From Streptomyces aureus (GTDB taxonomy: Bacteria > Actinomycetota > Actinomycetes > Streptomycetales > Streptomycetaceae), in assembly GCF_000725495.1 (NCBI RefSeq), contig NZ_JNZD01000001.1, positions 62,001 through 126,000 of the forward strand: DNA of 64,000 bases, in the 5' to 3' direction. The notes under the pieces were generated by a model. That model had not been told where the DNA came from and did no database searches. It saw nothing but the letters and a program-made list of their open reading frames with translations. A program made the translations under genes and the position numbers. This document shows, piece by piece, positions 8,599 to 17,904 of this stretch (position 1 is its first letter; the number at the start of each line of letters is the position of its first letter).

Positions 8599-9621
8599 CT
8601 ACTTGAGGCGGGTGCCCGTGGAGCGCAGGGCGGCACAGGCCTCGGTCACACGCTGGGCCATGCCGGCCTCGGCGAGCTTGCCCCAGGTGCGCGGGTCGTA
8701 CTTCGACTTCGTGCCGACCTCGCCGTCGACCTTCAGGACGCCGTCGTAGTTGCGGAACATGTGGTCCACGACCGGACGGGTGAAGGCGTACTGGGTGTCG
8801 GTGTCGAGGTTCATCTTCACGACGCCGTTCTCCAGCGCGGTGGCGATCTCCTCGGCGGTGGAGCCGGAGCCGCCGTGGAAGACGAAGTCGAACGGGCTCG
8901 CCTTGCCGTACTTGGCGGCGACACCCTCCTGGAGGTCCTTGAGCAGCTCGGGACGCAGGACGACGTTGCCCGGCTTGTACACGCCGTGCACGTTGCCGAA
9001 CGAGGCGGCGAGCAGGTAGCGGCCCTTGTCGCCCAGGCCCAGGGCCTCGGCGGTGCGCAGCGCGTCCTCGACGGTGGTGTACAGCTCGTCGTTGATCTCG
9101 TGGCTGACGCCGTCCTCCTCGCCGCCGGTCGGGGTGATCTCGACCTCGAGGATGATCTTCGCGGCGACGGCCTTGGCGAGCAGCTCCTGGCCGATGGCCA
9201 GGTTGTCGGCGAGGGTCTCGGCGGAGCCGTCCCACATGTGGGACTGGAACAGCGGGTTCTCGCCCTTGGCGACGCGCTCGGCGGAGATGTCGAGCAGCGG
9301 ACGTACGTAGCCGTCCAGCTTGTCCTTCGGGCAGTGGTCCGTGTGCAGCGCGACCGTGATGTCGTACTTCGCGGCGACGATGTGCGCGAACTCGGCGAGG
9401 GCGACGGCGCCGGTCACCATGTCCTTGCTGTGCTGGCCGCCCAGGAACTCCGCACCACCGGTGGAGATCTGGATGATGCCGTCGCTCTCGGCCTCCGCGA
9501 AGCCGCGCAGCGCAGCGTGCAGGGTCTGGGACGAGGTCACGTTGATGGCCGGGTAGGCGAACTTGCCTGCCTTCGCCCGGTCGAGCATCTCGTTGTAGAC
9601 CTCGGGGGTTGCGATGGGCAT
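8599..9621 (-). CDS. fba: Class II fructose-bisphosphate aldolase
   Basis: A 340-residue zinc aldolase that interconverts fructose 1,6-bisphosphate with dihydroxyacetone phosphate and glyceraldehyde 3-phosphate in glycolysis and gluconeogenesis. Zinc-ligand regions are HTDHCPKDKLD (about residue 100), LEVEITPTGGEEDGVSHE, and LAASFGNVHGVYKPGNV. FHGGSGSTAEEI and NLDTDTQYAF are the phosphate-binding segments. The length and the TGGEEDG insert fit subclass IIA. ATG 9621 follows AAGGAGCGGAC. It is followed by its own terminator and is probably strongly and constitutively expressed. Confidence 0.97.
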   Translation of the reverse strand: MPIATPEVYNEMLDRAKAGKFAYPAINVTSSQTLHAALRGFAEAESDGIIQISTGGAEFLGGQHSKDMVTGAVALAEFAHIVAAKYDITVALHTDHCPKDKLDGYVRPLLDISAERVAKGENPLFQSHMWDGSAETLADNLAIGQELLAKAVAAKIILEVEITPTGGEEDGVSHEINDELYTTVEDALRTAEALGLGDKGRYLLAASFGNVHGVYKPGNVVLRPELLKDLQEGVAAKYGKASPFDFVFHGGSGSTAEEIATALENGVVKMNLDTDTQYAFTRPVVDHMFRNYDGVLKVDGEVGTKSKYDPRTWGKLAEAGMAQRVTEACAALRSTGTRLK

Positions 9622-9768
9622 CTGTCCGCTCCTTGTATGTGCGGGTCTGCGTACTGCTGCTGCGGTACGACGGGACTGGTGCTTATGGCCCTGACCTAGG
9701 GGGGCGACGTCATCGTCGGCCCCATCTTTCCAGACGTCGCCGGTGAGATAGGACACCCCGTCCGACAT

Positions 9769-9797
9769 GCGGGACCCGGCCTCCGGCGGGGTCCCGC
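9769..9797 (-). terminator. Terminator downstream of pyrE
   Basis: Inverted repeat GCGGGACCC / GGGTCCCGC with an 11-base loop, immediately after the pyrE stop at 9808. It separates the pyrE transcript from fba. Confidence 0.75.
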
Positions 9798-9807
9798 GGG
9801 AGCGTCG

Positions 9808-10356
9808 TCAGTCGAGCCCCAACTCGCCCTTGGAGTAGGCGAAGAGGTACGGAACACCGGCTCCGGCCTCGATCTTCTCCGCGGCACCGGTCGCCCGGTC
9901 GACGATCGTGGCGACGCCGACGACCTCGGCCCCGGCCTCCCGCACGGCCTGGACCGCTTCCAGCGGGGAGCCGCCCGTGGTGGAGGTGTCCTCGACGACC
10001 AGGACGCGCCGGCCCTTGATCTCGGGGCCCTCGACCCGGCGCTGCAGGCCGTGCGCCTTGGCGGCCTTGCGGACGACGAAGGCGTCCAGCCTGCGGCCCT
10101 TCGCGGCGGCGGCGTGCAGCATCGCGCCGGCGACCGGGTCGGCGCCCATGGTCAGCCCGCCGACCGCGTCGAACTCCAGGCCGGCGGTCAGGTCGAGGAG
10201 GACCTGTCCGACGAGCGGGGCGGCCTCGCCGTCCAGCGTGATCCGGCGAAGGTCCACGTAATAGTCGGCCTCAAGACCCGAGGAGAGGGTCACCTTGCCG
10301 TGCACCACGGCCTTGTCCTTGATCTGCTGCAACAGCGCGTCGCGTACGTCACTCAT
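9808..10356 (-). CDS. pyrE: Orotate phosphoribosyltransferase
   Basis: A 182-residue type I phosphoribosyltransferase that joins orotate and PRPP to give OMP, the fifth step of pyrimidine synthesis. The PRPP loop VLVVEDTSTTGGS is at about 112-124. LTMGADPVAGAM and FVVRKAAKAHGL are the dimer-interface and catalytic-loop segments. The epimerase gene ends only 10 bases before its ATG, so the two are co-transcribed. The pyrimidine operon proper is not in this window, which is usual for pyrE in actinobacteria. Confidence 0.96.
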   Translation of the reverse strand: MSDVRDALLQQIKDKAVVHGKVTLSSGLEADYYVDLRRITLDGEAAPLVGQVLLDLTAGLEFDAVGGLTMGADPVAGAMLHAAAAKGRRLDAFVVRKAAKAHGLQRRVEGPEIKGRRVLVVEDTSTTGGSPLEAVQAVREAGAEVVGVATIVDRATGAAEKIEAGAGVPYLFAYSKGELGLD

Positions 10357-10366
10357 GGAGGCCAGC

Positions 10367-11161
10367 TTAGAGGCGCCGCCAGCTCCAGGTCGTGGTGGCT
10401 TCGAGGGGCTCGATGGGCGTGACCAGCCGGGGGTGGGTGTTGAGCCCGTTCGGCGGACCGGTCTGCGGCTCCACGCACACGGCGGCCTCCTGCTCGTCGT
10501 AGACGACGACCCACTGCTCGCGGCTGCCGACCTTCAGCTCCAGCTCGCCCGGCCAGGTGAGGGTGACGTCGACGCCCTCCGGCATGCCGAAGCAGTCGTC
10601 CCAGGGGCCCGGCAGCGGCTCGATCCGGCGGCCGGTGGGCAGGTGGTCCTCGCCCCGCTCCTCCTGCCAGGCGGCCCGGAAGTCGATCCGGACGTCCTCG
10701 CCGCCGCCCCCCAGGTTCCGGTTGAACCAGGGATGCCAGCCGATCTGCGCCGGGAACGACTCCCCGTACGTCTCCACCGACATCGTGACGGTCAGTCCGT
10801 CGCCGGTGAGGGCGACGGACTGGGTGACCCGGGCGGGGTGCGGCCAGGGGTCGACCAGGTCGTACGTGATCACGGCCTCCTCCGCCGTGACGCGGGCCGT
10901 CCTCCACGCGCCGTCGCGGGCGGTGCCGTGGATGGCGTGCGGCGGGGAGTTGAGCGGCATCTGCCGGACGGCGGCACCGTCGAGGAACCTGCCGTCGCGG
11001 ATCCGCCCGCACCACGGGACCATCGGGAAGCACCCGAACCGGGGGCCCTGCCGCAGCAGTTCGGCGCCGCCCACCCGCAGACTGCCGATCCGTCCGCCGC
11101 CTGCCGGCGACACGGTCACCTCCGCGTCACCCGCGGTCAGCGTGATGTCTTCGTTACTCAC
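10367..11161 (-). CDS. Aldose 1-epimerase family protein
   Basis: A 264-residue protein of the galactose mutarotase-like fold, which interconverts alpha and beta anomers of sugars. Visible signatures are GCFPMVPWCGRIRDGRF near residue 43, HAIHGTARDGAW (catalytic His region) near 75, and QIGWHPWFNRNL near 138. Start GTG 11161. The short form with FPM.PWCGRI is closest to the uncharacterised actinobacterial aldose-epimerase group rather than GalM, and no galactose genes are nearby, so the sugar is unknown. First gene of a two-gene unit with pyrE. Confidence 0.88.
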   Translation of the reverse strand: MSNEDITLTAGDAEVTVSPAGGGRIGSLRVGGAELLRQGPRFGCFPMVPWCGRIRDGRFLDGAAVRQMPLNSPPHAIHGTARDGAWRTARVTAEEAVITYDLVDPWPHPARVTQSVALTGDGLTVTMSVETYGESFPAQIGWHPWFNRNLGGGGEDVRIDFRAAWQEERGEDHLPTGRRIEPLPGPWDDCFGMPEGVDVTLTWPGELELKVGSREQWVVVYDEQEAAVCVEPQTGPPNGLNTHPRLVTPIEPLEATTTWSWRRL

Positions 11162-11205
11162 GGAGTCGACCCTACTGGGACGGGAGCGCCCCGGGGCCCC
11201 CGCCC

Positions 11206-12316
11206 TCAGCGGCGCTTGCGCAGCGCCCGGGTCAGGGCGATCGCCGAGGCCAGCGCCAGGGCCGCCGCGGGGGCCGCCCAGCGGAGGGTGGCGCGGGCGT
11301 CGGTGGCCTCCGGCGGCGGGACGGGGGCGTAGCGGCCGCGCGGAGGGGCGTGGTCGACCTCCTCCGCGCTGCGCCCGATCATCGTCCGCCGCGCGTGCGC
11401 CGCCTCGGCCATGGCGTCGGCCCGCCCGACCTCACCGGCGGCCCGTGCCACGAAGTCCTCCCCGTCGAACTCGTCGTCGTCGCCGAGCGGGCCGACGGAG
11501 TGGGGGGTCACGTCGGCTTCGAAACCGGGGGGTGTGTCGGCGTCGACGTCGGAGTCGGTGTCGGAGTCGAGGATCGGGCCTAGGTCGGCGGCGGCGTCGG
11601 CCTCGGGGACCGGGCCGAGGTCGGCGGCGGGTTCGGGTTCGCCTCGGCCGTCGGGGCCGGCACCGAGTTCGGGTTCGCCTTCGCCGTCGAGGGCGGGGCC
11701 GGGAGCCGGTTCGGGCTCACCTTCGCCGTCGAGGGCGGGACCGGGAGCCGGTTCGGGCTCACCTTCGCCGTCGAGGGCGGGACCGGGAGCCGGACGCGAG
11801 GTCCGTGGTCAGGGTCTCCGCGAAGCGGGTCAGCAGGCGTGTGCCCGCGGAGGACACCGCGTCGTGCGGGAGTTCCGCCACGCGTCCGTCGCCTGAGGCC
11901 GTGCCGCCGAACGCCAGGGTCGTACCGCCCTCGGCGGACAGGAGCCGCAGGGTCAGCGCCAGCTTCACCGTGCCACCGCCGCGCACCTCCGTGGCGTCGC
12001 CCTCGACGGCGTACGCGTCGTCGCCCTGGGCGATGACGCGGAACGCGCCGCGATAGGTGATCGTGTGGCCGGCCACCCGGACCTTGAGCCGACCGGCGAC
12101 CCGGACGGAACCGGTCCCCGGCCCGAGCCCGGCACCGGAGGACCCGGCCCCGGCGTCCGCCCCCGCCCCGGAGACGGGCCGCGTCCCCGCCACGCCGCCG
12201 GAGTCGGCCGACGCGTCCTGCTGGAGTCCCGGGACCGCGCGGGCGACCCGGACGGGATCGGCCAGCGCCTCGCGCAACCGCCCGGCCGGAAACGGAACGA
12301 ACACCTCATGCTCCAT
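11206..12316 (-). pseudogene. SRPBCC (CoxG-like) domain protein with C-terminal membrane anchor, frameshifted
   Basis: Two ORFs in different frames together make one recognisable protein. The first (12316 to 11759) has an SRPBCC lipid-binding-like domain starting MEHEVFVPFPAGRLREALAD and containing LKVRVAGHTITYRGAFRV, then runs into Arg-rich nonsense and stops. Shifting by one base near 11785-11797 opens an acidic Pro-rich linker that leads to AHARRTMIGRSAEEVDHAPP, a C-terminal hydrophobic helix and RKRR. From memory, streptomycete relatives carry both halves in one frame. The break lies at the upstream edge of a 42-base repeat array. It may be a true mutation or a sequencing error in GC-rich repeats. 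Role unknown. Confidence 0.75.
11641..11793 (-). repeat. 42-base in-frame tandem repeat in SRPBCC linker
   Basis: Two full near-identical copies (11760-11719 and 11718-11677), a truncated upstream copy (about 11793-11761) and a diverged 36-base copy downstream. Each full copy encodes EPEPAPGPALDGEG. The truncated copy forms the junction where the reading frame of the gene is lost. Confidence 0.85.
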
Positions 12317-12383
12317 GTCAGCCGAGCCTACCCAGCCCAAGACGGACCGCACCCGCGTATCACGGGATTTCCGGACCTCCCGG

Positions 12384-14213
12384 TCAGCCGGTGTACCGCG
12401 GATGCACCAGCGTGGAGGGCGGCGGCGGACGGTGCGGGCGGGTGCGCAGGGCGGCGCGCGCGTCCGCCGTCAGGGCCGCCTGGGTGAGGGTCCGCGGCCG
12501 CGGGCAGGAGGGGTCGAGCCGCAGAGGCACGGGCGTACGGGAGGCGAGGACGAAACCCCAGTCACCGCCGCCGGAACCGCCGCCCGCGACGGGCCCCGCG
12601 CTCTTGGCGGACCCGGCATCTCCGGGTACGCCCCGGCCCCCGGCGGACCCCGCATCGCGAGGTGCCCCCGATCCTCCGGCCGATCCCCCGGCCACGACGG
12701 CCCCCGCACCCCCGGCCGGTCTCGCCACCCCCACTCCCGCCCTCGGTGCTTCCCGGGCTCCCTTCGCCCGGTGGCCGGCGGTCCGGGCCGTGAGGCCGGA
12801 GCCGCGCCCTCCGACGGCGTAGGACCGGGTGACCAGGCCCGCCGCGCGGATCGTCGCGTCGACCGTCCAGAAGGTCCGGCGCCGGCCGGCCGGCGTCCCC
12901 GCGTGGACCACGAGACGCCCGCCGGGAGCGAGCACGCGGCGGACGAGCCCGTAGAACTCCTGCGAGTACAGCTTCGTCGCGGCGGTGACACAGGGGTCGG
13001 GCAGGTCCGCGACGACGACGTCGTACGTCGACCGGGTCGCGCGCAGCCGGCCGAAGGGGTCCGCCGTGACCACGTGGACCCGGGGATCGTCGTACACATG
13101 CCGGTTGAGGGCGGACAGCGCGGGGTCGCGGCGGGCCAGCAGGACCACCTGCGCGTCGGGCTCGACGACGTCGACGCGGCGCACCCCGGGGTGGCGCAGC
13201 ACCTCGCGGGCGGCGAGGCCGTCACCGCCCCCGAGGATGAGCACGCGCGCGTGGGGACCGTTCATCGCGGGTTGGACGAGCGCCTCGTGGTAGCGCCGCT
13301 CGTCGCGGCCGCTGAAGCGCAGACGACCGTCGAGGAAGAAGCGGAGCGGACGGCCGCGGCTGCCGCCGGTGAGCACGGCCTCCTGGACGCCGGAGCGCGG
13401 CGCGACGCGCGCGTCCGCCCCGTACAGGGCGTGCCGTGCGGCCCGTTCGAAGTCGTCGACCAGCAGCGCGGCGGAGGCGAGGAGGCCGAGCACGACCACG
13501 TTGGCGACGAGCAGGGTCCAGCGGGCGCGGCGGGTCAGGTCGTTGCGGAACAGGCCGAGCACGAGGGCGCCGCCCGCGATCACGTTCACCGTCCCGGTCA
13601 GCAGCGCGCCCGTGAGCTGGCCGAGCAGGGGGAGCAGCAGGAACGGGAAGGCGAGGCCGCCGAAGAGGGCGCCCACGTAGTCCGCCGCGAACAGGTCCGC
13701 GACCGCGCCGCCGGGGTCCTGGCGGCGGATGCGCTGTATCAGCTCCATGAGCAGCGGGACTTCGGCGCCGATGAGCAGGCCGATGGTGAGCGAGAAGACC
13801 ACCAGCAGACAGCGGGGCCCCTCCGCCCAGGGGCCGCCCCAACCGCCGGTCCAGGCGAACACCGCGTACAGGGCCATCGCGCTGCAGCCGCCGGCCAGGG
13901 CGAGCGCCGCCTCGACGGCGCCGAACCCGGCCGCGGCGCACGGGCGCAGCCGTTTCGCGAGCAGGGAGCCGACGCCCATGGCGAAGACCATGACGGAGAG
14001 CACGACGGACGCCTGGGTGACCGAGTCTCCGATCAAGTACGAGGCGAGGGCGACGAGTTCGAGCTCGTACACGAGTCCGCAGGCCGCGCAGACGAACACT
14101 CCCACGAGGACGAGGAACCTGCCGACGCCCGGCCGGACGGGCAGCCGCGCCTGGCCCTGGACGCCCCAGGGCGGCGGCGCGCCGGGTGGGGCTGGCGCGT
14201 GCGGTTCGATCAC
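12384..14213 (-). CDS. Membrane-fused polyamine aminopropyltransferase-like protein
   Basis: A 609-residue fusion: six to eight membrane helices (about 30-240) followed by a spermidine synthase-like methyltransferase fold (about 270-480). The latter has [19 protein letters not shown] as the nucleotide-binding loop, [10 protein letters not shown] as the catalytic Asp motif, and [18 protein letters not shown]. Soluble homologues make spermidine from putrescine and decarboxylated SAM; the reaction of the membrane-fused group is not established. About 60 low-complexity Gly/Ala residues (about 493-553) are inserted before the conserved C-terminal part. In many bacteria this type of protein is encoded with DUF2617-, DUF350- and DUF4178-type genes; here only DUF2617 is adjacent. 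Start GTG 14213. Confidence 0.85.
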   Translation of the reverse strand: MIEPHAPAPPGAPPPWGVQGQARLPVRPGVGRFLVLVGVFVCAACGLVYELELVALASYLIGDSVTQASVVLSVMVFAMGVGSLLAKRLRPCAAAGFGAVEAALALAGGCSAMALYAVFAWTGGWGGPWAEGPRCLLVVFSLTIGLLIGAEVPLLMELIQRIRRQDPGGAVADLFAADYVGALFGGLAFPFLLLPLLGQLTGALLTGTVNVIAGGALVLGLFRNDLTRRARWTLLVANVVVLGLLASAALLVDDFERAARHALYGADARVAPRSGVQEAVLTGGSRGRPLRFFLDGRLRFSGRDERRYHEALVQPAMNGPHARVLILGGGDGLAAREVLRHPGVRRVDVVEPDAQVVLLARRDPALSALNRHVYDDPRVHVVTADPFGRLRATRSTYDVVVADLPDPCVTAATKLYSQEFYGLVRRVLAPGGRLVVHAGTPAGRRRTFWTVDATIRAAGLVTRSYAVGGRGSGLTARTAGHRAKGAREAPRAGVGVARPAGGAGAVVAGGSAGGSGAPRDAGSAGGRGVPGDAGSAKSAGPVAGGGSGGGDWGFVLASRTPVPLRLDPSCPRPRTLTQAALTADARAALRTRPHRPPPPSTLVHPRYTG

Positions 14214-14410
14214 GCCGTGAACGCTACGTCACGCCGCCACTACGTCTCGTCACCCACACGTGTGGAAAGCGTTGCTCTTCCCGGTGTACGGAGTTGACCT
14301 GGGGCATCTTCCCGGCTCACGGGTCGCGAACCCCTCCGTGCGCACGCCCCGGCGCCGGACGCCTCGCCGCCCGCCTCGCCGCCCGCCCCGTCGGCTCCCC
14401 CGGCGTACCG

Positions 14411-14941
14411 TCAGACGGCGGACCCGCTGAGGGCCTTCGTCCGTACGCCTACCCGTGTGCGCGTCGCGACCAACTGGCCGTCCTGCGGGTACGCGTGCCA
14501 CGTACGCCAGTGGACCTGGCCCTCATGACGCTGGGCGAGCATCGCCGTGAAGGCGTGCGGGCTGCCGGGGAAGACACCGGCGAGACCCTGGGGGTGGTCC
14601 GAGACGAGGGCCAGCAACTCCTGGGCGCGACCGGCGAAGGAGCCCGGTGAGAGCACCTCGACGCGGGCCGCGAACTCGTACTCCCAGTCGTCGAACCGCT
14701 TCGCGACGCCGAGCGGCAGCGGTGTGCTGCTGCCGGCGATGCACGCGACGGTCTCCGAGCAACTGCCGCACTCCTCCTCCAGAAGGACTTGGTGGGAGGC
14801 GCCGAGGAGTCTCAACTGGAGTTTTGCCCCGGCGAGTTCGAGATCGAGGGTGGCCAGGGCCGGCAGCGGTTCGCGGCCCAGGGCCCAGGCGAGATCGGCC
14901 GCGCGCGTGTCGGTGTACGAGGTATTCAGGGTCGTGAGCAT
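14411..14941 (-). CDS. DUF2617 family protein
   Basis: A 176-residue protein of the DUF2617 family, function unknown. Typical segments are LELAGAKLQLRLLGASHQV, EECGSCSETVAC with a CxxC-like pair, and HWRTWHAYPQDGQLV. The latter part resembles the family's conserved W-H-x-YP. It sits upstream of the membrane aminopropyltransferase-like gene in the same orientation, 197 bases away, an association seen widely for this family. No membrane segment or signal peptide. Start ATG 14941. Confidence 0.85.
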   Translation of the reverse strand: MLTTLNTSYTDTRAADLAWALGREPLPALATLDLELAGAKLQLRLLGASHQVLLEEECGSCSETVACIAGSSTPLPLGVAKRFDDWEYEFAARVEVLSPGSFAGRAQELLALVSDHPQGLAGVFPGSPHAFTAMLAQRHEGQVHWRTWHAYPQDGQLVATRTRVGVRTKALSGSAV

Positions 14942-15423
14942 GGGTCGGCTCCGCTAGCACGCAAAGGTGAGGTGGGGTTCCTGCGCACCCGGTCAACACC
15001 GGGGGAACGGCCCGGCCGGCCCCGCCGGAAGGGCATCCGGCGAACGCGTCCGATAAGACCATCCGATGGACTTCCGAGGCCTGTCGGCCGAGGGCTGCTT
15101 GGTGATGCACCAGGGCCGCTTTGGTGGTTTAGAGGGAATCATGAACTGTGCTGCCGCCACAGCGTTTTTACCCAACTTCGTGGGGTTTCCATCCCCCCGA
15201 GGGCTTCACAGCTCAACTGTTCAACCACGCGGTGCGCCCGGCGCACGGACGTGCCCGTCGGCGGATTCCGGCCGACGGGCACGTGCACGCTCGGGACGCG
15301 TCTTTCGCGGGAGTCCGGCGGCCCGCCCGTGAACCTGCGGCGGACCTCCCGCGGATCGGCCGCGGACCTGCGGCGGACCGGCCGCTGATCGGCCGCGGAC
15401 ATGCGGCGGCCGGCCGCCGTGTG
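14942..15423. other. Intergenic region, no gene recognised
   Basis: About 480 bases between the DUF2617 and microprotein genes. The part at 15060-15230 is less GC-rich than its surroundings and probably holds the promoter of the DUF2617 gene on the minus strand. A perfect 13-base-pair hairpin lies at 15250-15283. Bases 15340-15420 contain a twofold imperfect 33-base repeat (GATCGGCCGCGGAC...). A 60-codon minus-strand frame at 15175-14993 is possible but unsupported. Confidence 0.6.
15250..15283 (-). terminator. Terminator downstream of the Gly/His/Cys-rich microprotein gene
   Basis: Perfect 13-base-pair stem CGTGCCCGTCGGC with an 8-base loop, about 140 bases after the microprotein stop. There is no strong U run, so activity is inferred. 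Confidence 0.55.
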
Positions 15424-15741
15424 TCAGTTCCCCCCGCCGCACCCGCCGCCGCCACCACCGCACGAGGAGCCGCCCCCACAGGAGGAGCCTCCGCACGACG
15501 AGTGCCCCCCGCAGGAGTGACCCCCGTGTCCTCCGTGTCCCCCATGCCCCCCGTGGTGCCCACCGGACGAGGCGCCGCCCGCACCGCCGGCCCACCAGCT
15601 GCTGTCGCCCCCGGCGCCGCTGCCGTCGGAGTACCGCCCCCTGCCGCCGACGTGCCGCCGCCCCCTCGGCCTCGGCGGCCCACTGACCGCCTTCAAGACC
15701 ACGACCAGTACGACGACCCCCAGGATGATGCCGAAGATCAT
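15424..15741 (-). CDS. Small membrane-anchored Gly/His/Cys-rich protein
   Basis: A 105-residue protein with one N-terminal hydrophobic helix (MIFGIILGVVVLVVVLKAV), an Arg/Gly-rich linker and a C terminus made of HGG, SCGG and CGGG units. The last 45 residues contain at least five Cys and eight His, and the chain ends CGGGGGGCGGGN. Such a tail could bind metal ions or form disulphides, but that is inference. TIGR04222-type membrane proteins of Streptomyces end in a similar CGGGG tail, so this may be a stand-alone relative. ATG 15741 follows GGGAACGGAAGGAGGG. Probably monocistronic. Confidence 0.75.
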   Translation of the reverse strand: MIFGIILGVVVLVVVLKAVSGPPRPRGRRHVGGRGRYSDGSGAGGDSSWWAGGAGGASSGGHHGGHGGHGGHGGHSCGGHSSCGGSSCGGGSSCGGGGGGCGGGN

Positions 15742-15971
15742 GGCGTCACCCTCCTTCCGTTCCCCCGGAAGCGGCCCCCCGTGGGCCGTGCTTCTCGATT
15801 CCGGTCCTGCGTGACAGGGGGATGCCCTGCCCCTTCCGAGCCCAAAGCAGAGTTGAGCAACTTCTGAGGCACCACGCACGAACAAGCCCCCGACCAGCGC
15901 GAAAGCGCGGAGCGGGGGCATGGGGGATCCGGGTCCCGGCGCGGACGCCCGGCGCGACCGGGCAGCGGCGC

Positions 15972-16511
15972 TCAGGCCGTCGCGCGACGTCCGACGCGGT
16001 ACACGACGTTCGGACGCAGCGGCCCGTCGGGCACGGTGGGATCGTCGAAGTCGTAGGCCGGTTCCCGGGTCATGCCGATCCGGGACATCACGGCCCGCGA
16101 ACGCGTGTTGGCGGCCGTGGTGACGGCGAGGATCTCCGGCAGGCTGAGGGTGTCGAAGCCGTGGGCCAGGACGGCCAGCGCGGCCTCGGTGGCGTAGCCC
16201 TTGCCCCAGGCCGAGCGGGCGAGGCGCCAGCCGATCTCCACGCCGGTGAACGCCATGTCGTCGTCCACGTCGTCCAGCCCCGCGAAGCCGATGAACTCGC
16301 CCGTGGCCCGCACCTCGACGGCCCACCACCCGTAGCCCCGCTCGTCGAACTCGGCGCGGAACTGCGCCACGGAGGCATCGCTCTGCTCACGGGTGAGCGG
16401 CTCGCCCAGATGCTCCCGCACCTCGGGGTCGGCGTTCATGGCCGCCCACGGTCCGAGGTCGGCGTCACGCCAGCGCCGCAGAAGAAGTCGATCGGTACAC
16501 AGCTCAGCCAT
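15972..16511 (-). CDS. GNAT family N-acetyltransferase (RimJ/RimL type)
   Basis: A 179-residue acetyl-CoA-dependent N-acetyltransferase of the RimJ/RimL-like subgroup (Acetyltransf_3). It opens with the typical TDRLLLRRWRDADL. The acetyl-CoA loop is RSAWGKGYATEAALAVL at about 100, followed by the asparagine-rich TTAANTRSRAVMSRIGM motif. Substrate could be a ribosomal-protein N terminus or a small amine; the sequence does not decide. Start ATG 16511 follows GGTGGG. It is divergently transcribed from the aminotransferase gene, with 187 bases between them for both promoters. Confidence 0.88.
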   Translation of the reverse strand: MAELCTDRLLLRRWRDADLGPWAAMNADPEVREHLGEPLTREQSDASVAQFRAEFDERGYGWWAVEVRATGEFIGFAGLDDVDDDMAFTGVEIGWRLARSAWGKGYATEAALAVLAHGFDTLSLPEILAVTTAANTRSRAVMSRIGMTREPAYDFDDPTVPDGPLRPNVVYRVGRRATA

Positions 16512-16698
16512 CCCACCACCCAACACGGCCCCACTCCCCGAGGCAATCACGTTTCCCCGGCCCCCTCCGGGACGGCCGGCACACGCCACGACGACCCCGC
16601 CCCACGAACTCGACCGGTCGGCGCTCGAGCGACTCGTCCGGGTCGCCCGTCGGACAGGTGAGTTGAGGAACATCCGAGACTGGGCGGAGGATGCTCGC

Positions 16699-17904
16699 AT
16701 GACCTCCAGCGTGCGACCCCTTTTGAATCGTCGGCTCGCCGAGTTCGGGACGACCGTCTTCGCCGAGATGTCCGCGCTCGCGCTGAGCACCGGCTCGATC
16801 AACCTCGGACAGGGCTTCCCGGACACGGACGGTCCCGAGGAGATCCGGGAGGCGGCCGTCCGCGCGCTGCGGGACGGACGCGGCAACCAGTACCCGCCGG
16901 GCCCCGGCGTCCCCGAGCTGCGCACCGCGATCGCCGCGCACCAGAAGCGCCACTACGGCCTGTCGTACGACCCCGACACCGAGGTCCTGGTGACGGCGGG
17001 CGCGACCGAGGCCATCGCCGCCTCGCTGCTCGCGCTCCTGGAGCCCGGAGACGAGGTCATCGCCCTGGAGCCGTACTACGACTCCTACGCTGCCTCGATC
17101 GCCATGGCGGGCGGCACCCGCGTGCCCGTGACGCTGCGCCCCGACCCGGCCGGCGACGCCGGGGACGGCCACCGGCGCTTCCGGCTCGACCTCGACGAGC
17201 TGCGGGACGCGGTCACCGGGCGGACCCGGCTGCTGCTGATCAACACCCCGCACAACCCGACCGGCACCGTCCTCACGCGCGCGGAGCTGACGGAGATCGC
17301 GCGGATCGCCGTCGAGCGGGATCTGCTCGTGGTGACCGACGAGGTCTACGAACACCTCGTCTTCGACGACGCCGAGCACGTCCCGCTGGCGAGCCTGCCG
17401 GGGATGCGCGAGCGGACGGTCACCATCGGCAGCGCGGGCAAGACCTTCTCGTTCACCGGCTGGAAGGTGGGCTGGGTGACCGCCCCGCCGGCCCTGGTCG
17501 GGGCCGTCCGGTCGGCGAAGCAGTTCCTGACGTACGTGGCGTCGGGCCCCTTCCAGTACGCCGTCGCCGAGGCGCTCGCGCTGCCGGACGCCTACTTCGA
17601 GGACTTCCGCGCGGACATGCTCCGCAAGCGGGACGTCCTGGCGGCGGGTCTCACGGAGGCGGGCTTCGCGGTCTTCCGGCCGCGGGGGACGTACTTCATC
17701 ACCACCGACATCCGGCCGCTCGGCGAGAGCGACGGCTTCGCCTTCTGCCGCTCCCTGCCCGAACGCGCCGGTGTCGTGGCCATCCCGAACGCCGTCTTCT
17801 ACGACCACCGCGAGGCGGGGGCGCCCTTCGTCCGCTTCGCGTTCTGCAAGAAGGACGAGGTACTGCACGAGGCCGCGCAACGGCTGCACCGGCTGTCGTC
17901 CTGA
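16699..17904 (+). CDS. PLP-dependent class I/II aminotransferase
   Basis: A 401-residue fold-type I aminotransferase. NLGQGFPDTDGP near the start, NTPHNPTGTVLTRAEL, VVTDEVYEHLVFD and the PLP-lysine motif GSAGKTFSFTGWKVGW define the family. The same architecture is found in N-succinyl-diaminopimelate aminotransferase (DapC-like), methionine aminotransferase (YbdL) and kynurenine aminotransferase; streptomycete copies are usually annotated as the first. With kynA/kynU only 10 kb away, a kynurenine-transaminating activity is worth considering but is not supported by an operon link. ATG 16699 follows GGAGG with eight bases spacing. Confidence 0.9.
   Translation: MTSSVRPLLNRRLAEFGTTVFAEMSALALSTGSINLGQGFPDTDGPEEIREAAVRALRDGRGNQYPPGPGVPELRTAIAAHQKRHYGLSYDPDTEVLVTAGATEAIAASLLALLEPGDEVIALEPYYDSYAASIAMAGGTRVPVTLRPDPAGDAGDGHRRFRLDLDELRDAVTGRTRLLLINTPHNPTGTVLTRAELTEIARIAVERDLLVVTDEVYEHLVFDDAEHVPLASLPGMRERTVTIGSAGKTFSFTGWKVGWVTAPPALVGAVRSAKQFLTYVASGPFQYAVAEALALPDAYFEDFRADMLRKRDVLAAGLTEAGFAVFRPRGTYFITTDIRPLGESDGFAFCRSLPERAGVVAIPNAVFYDHREAGAPFVRFAFCKKDEVLHEAAQRLHRLSS

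Noticed and set aside
14993..15175. 60-codon minus-strand frame upstream of the DUF2617 gene
   Set aside because: It lies in promoter-like DNA, has no clear ribosome site, and shows no domain. Could be a leader peptide but I cannot support it.
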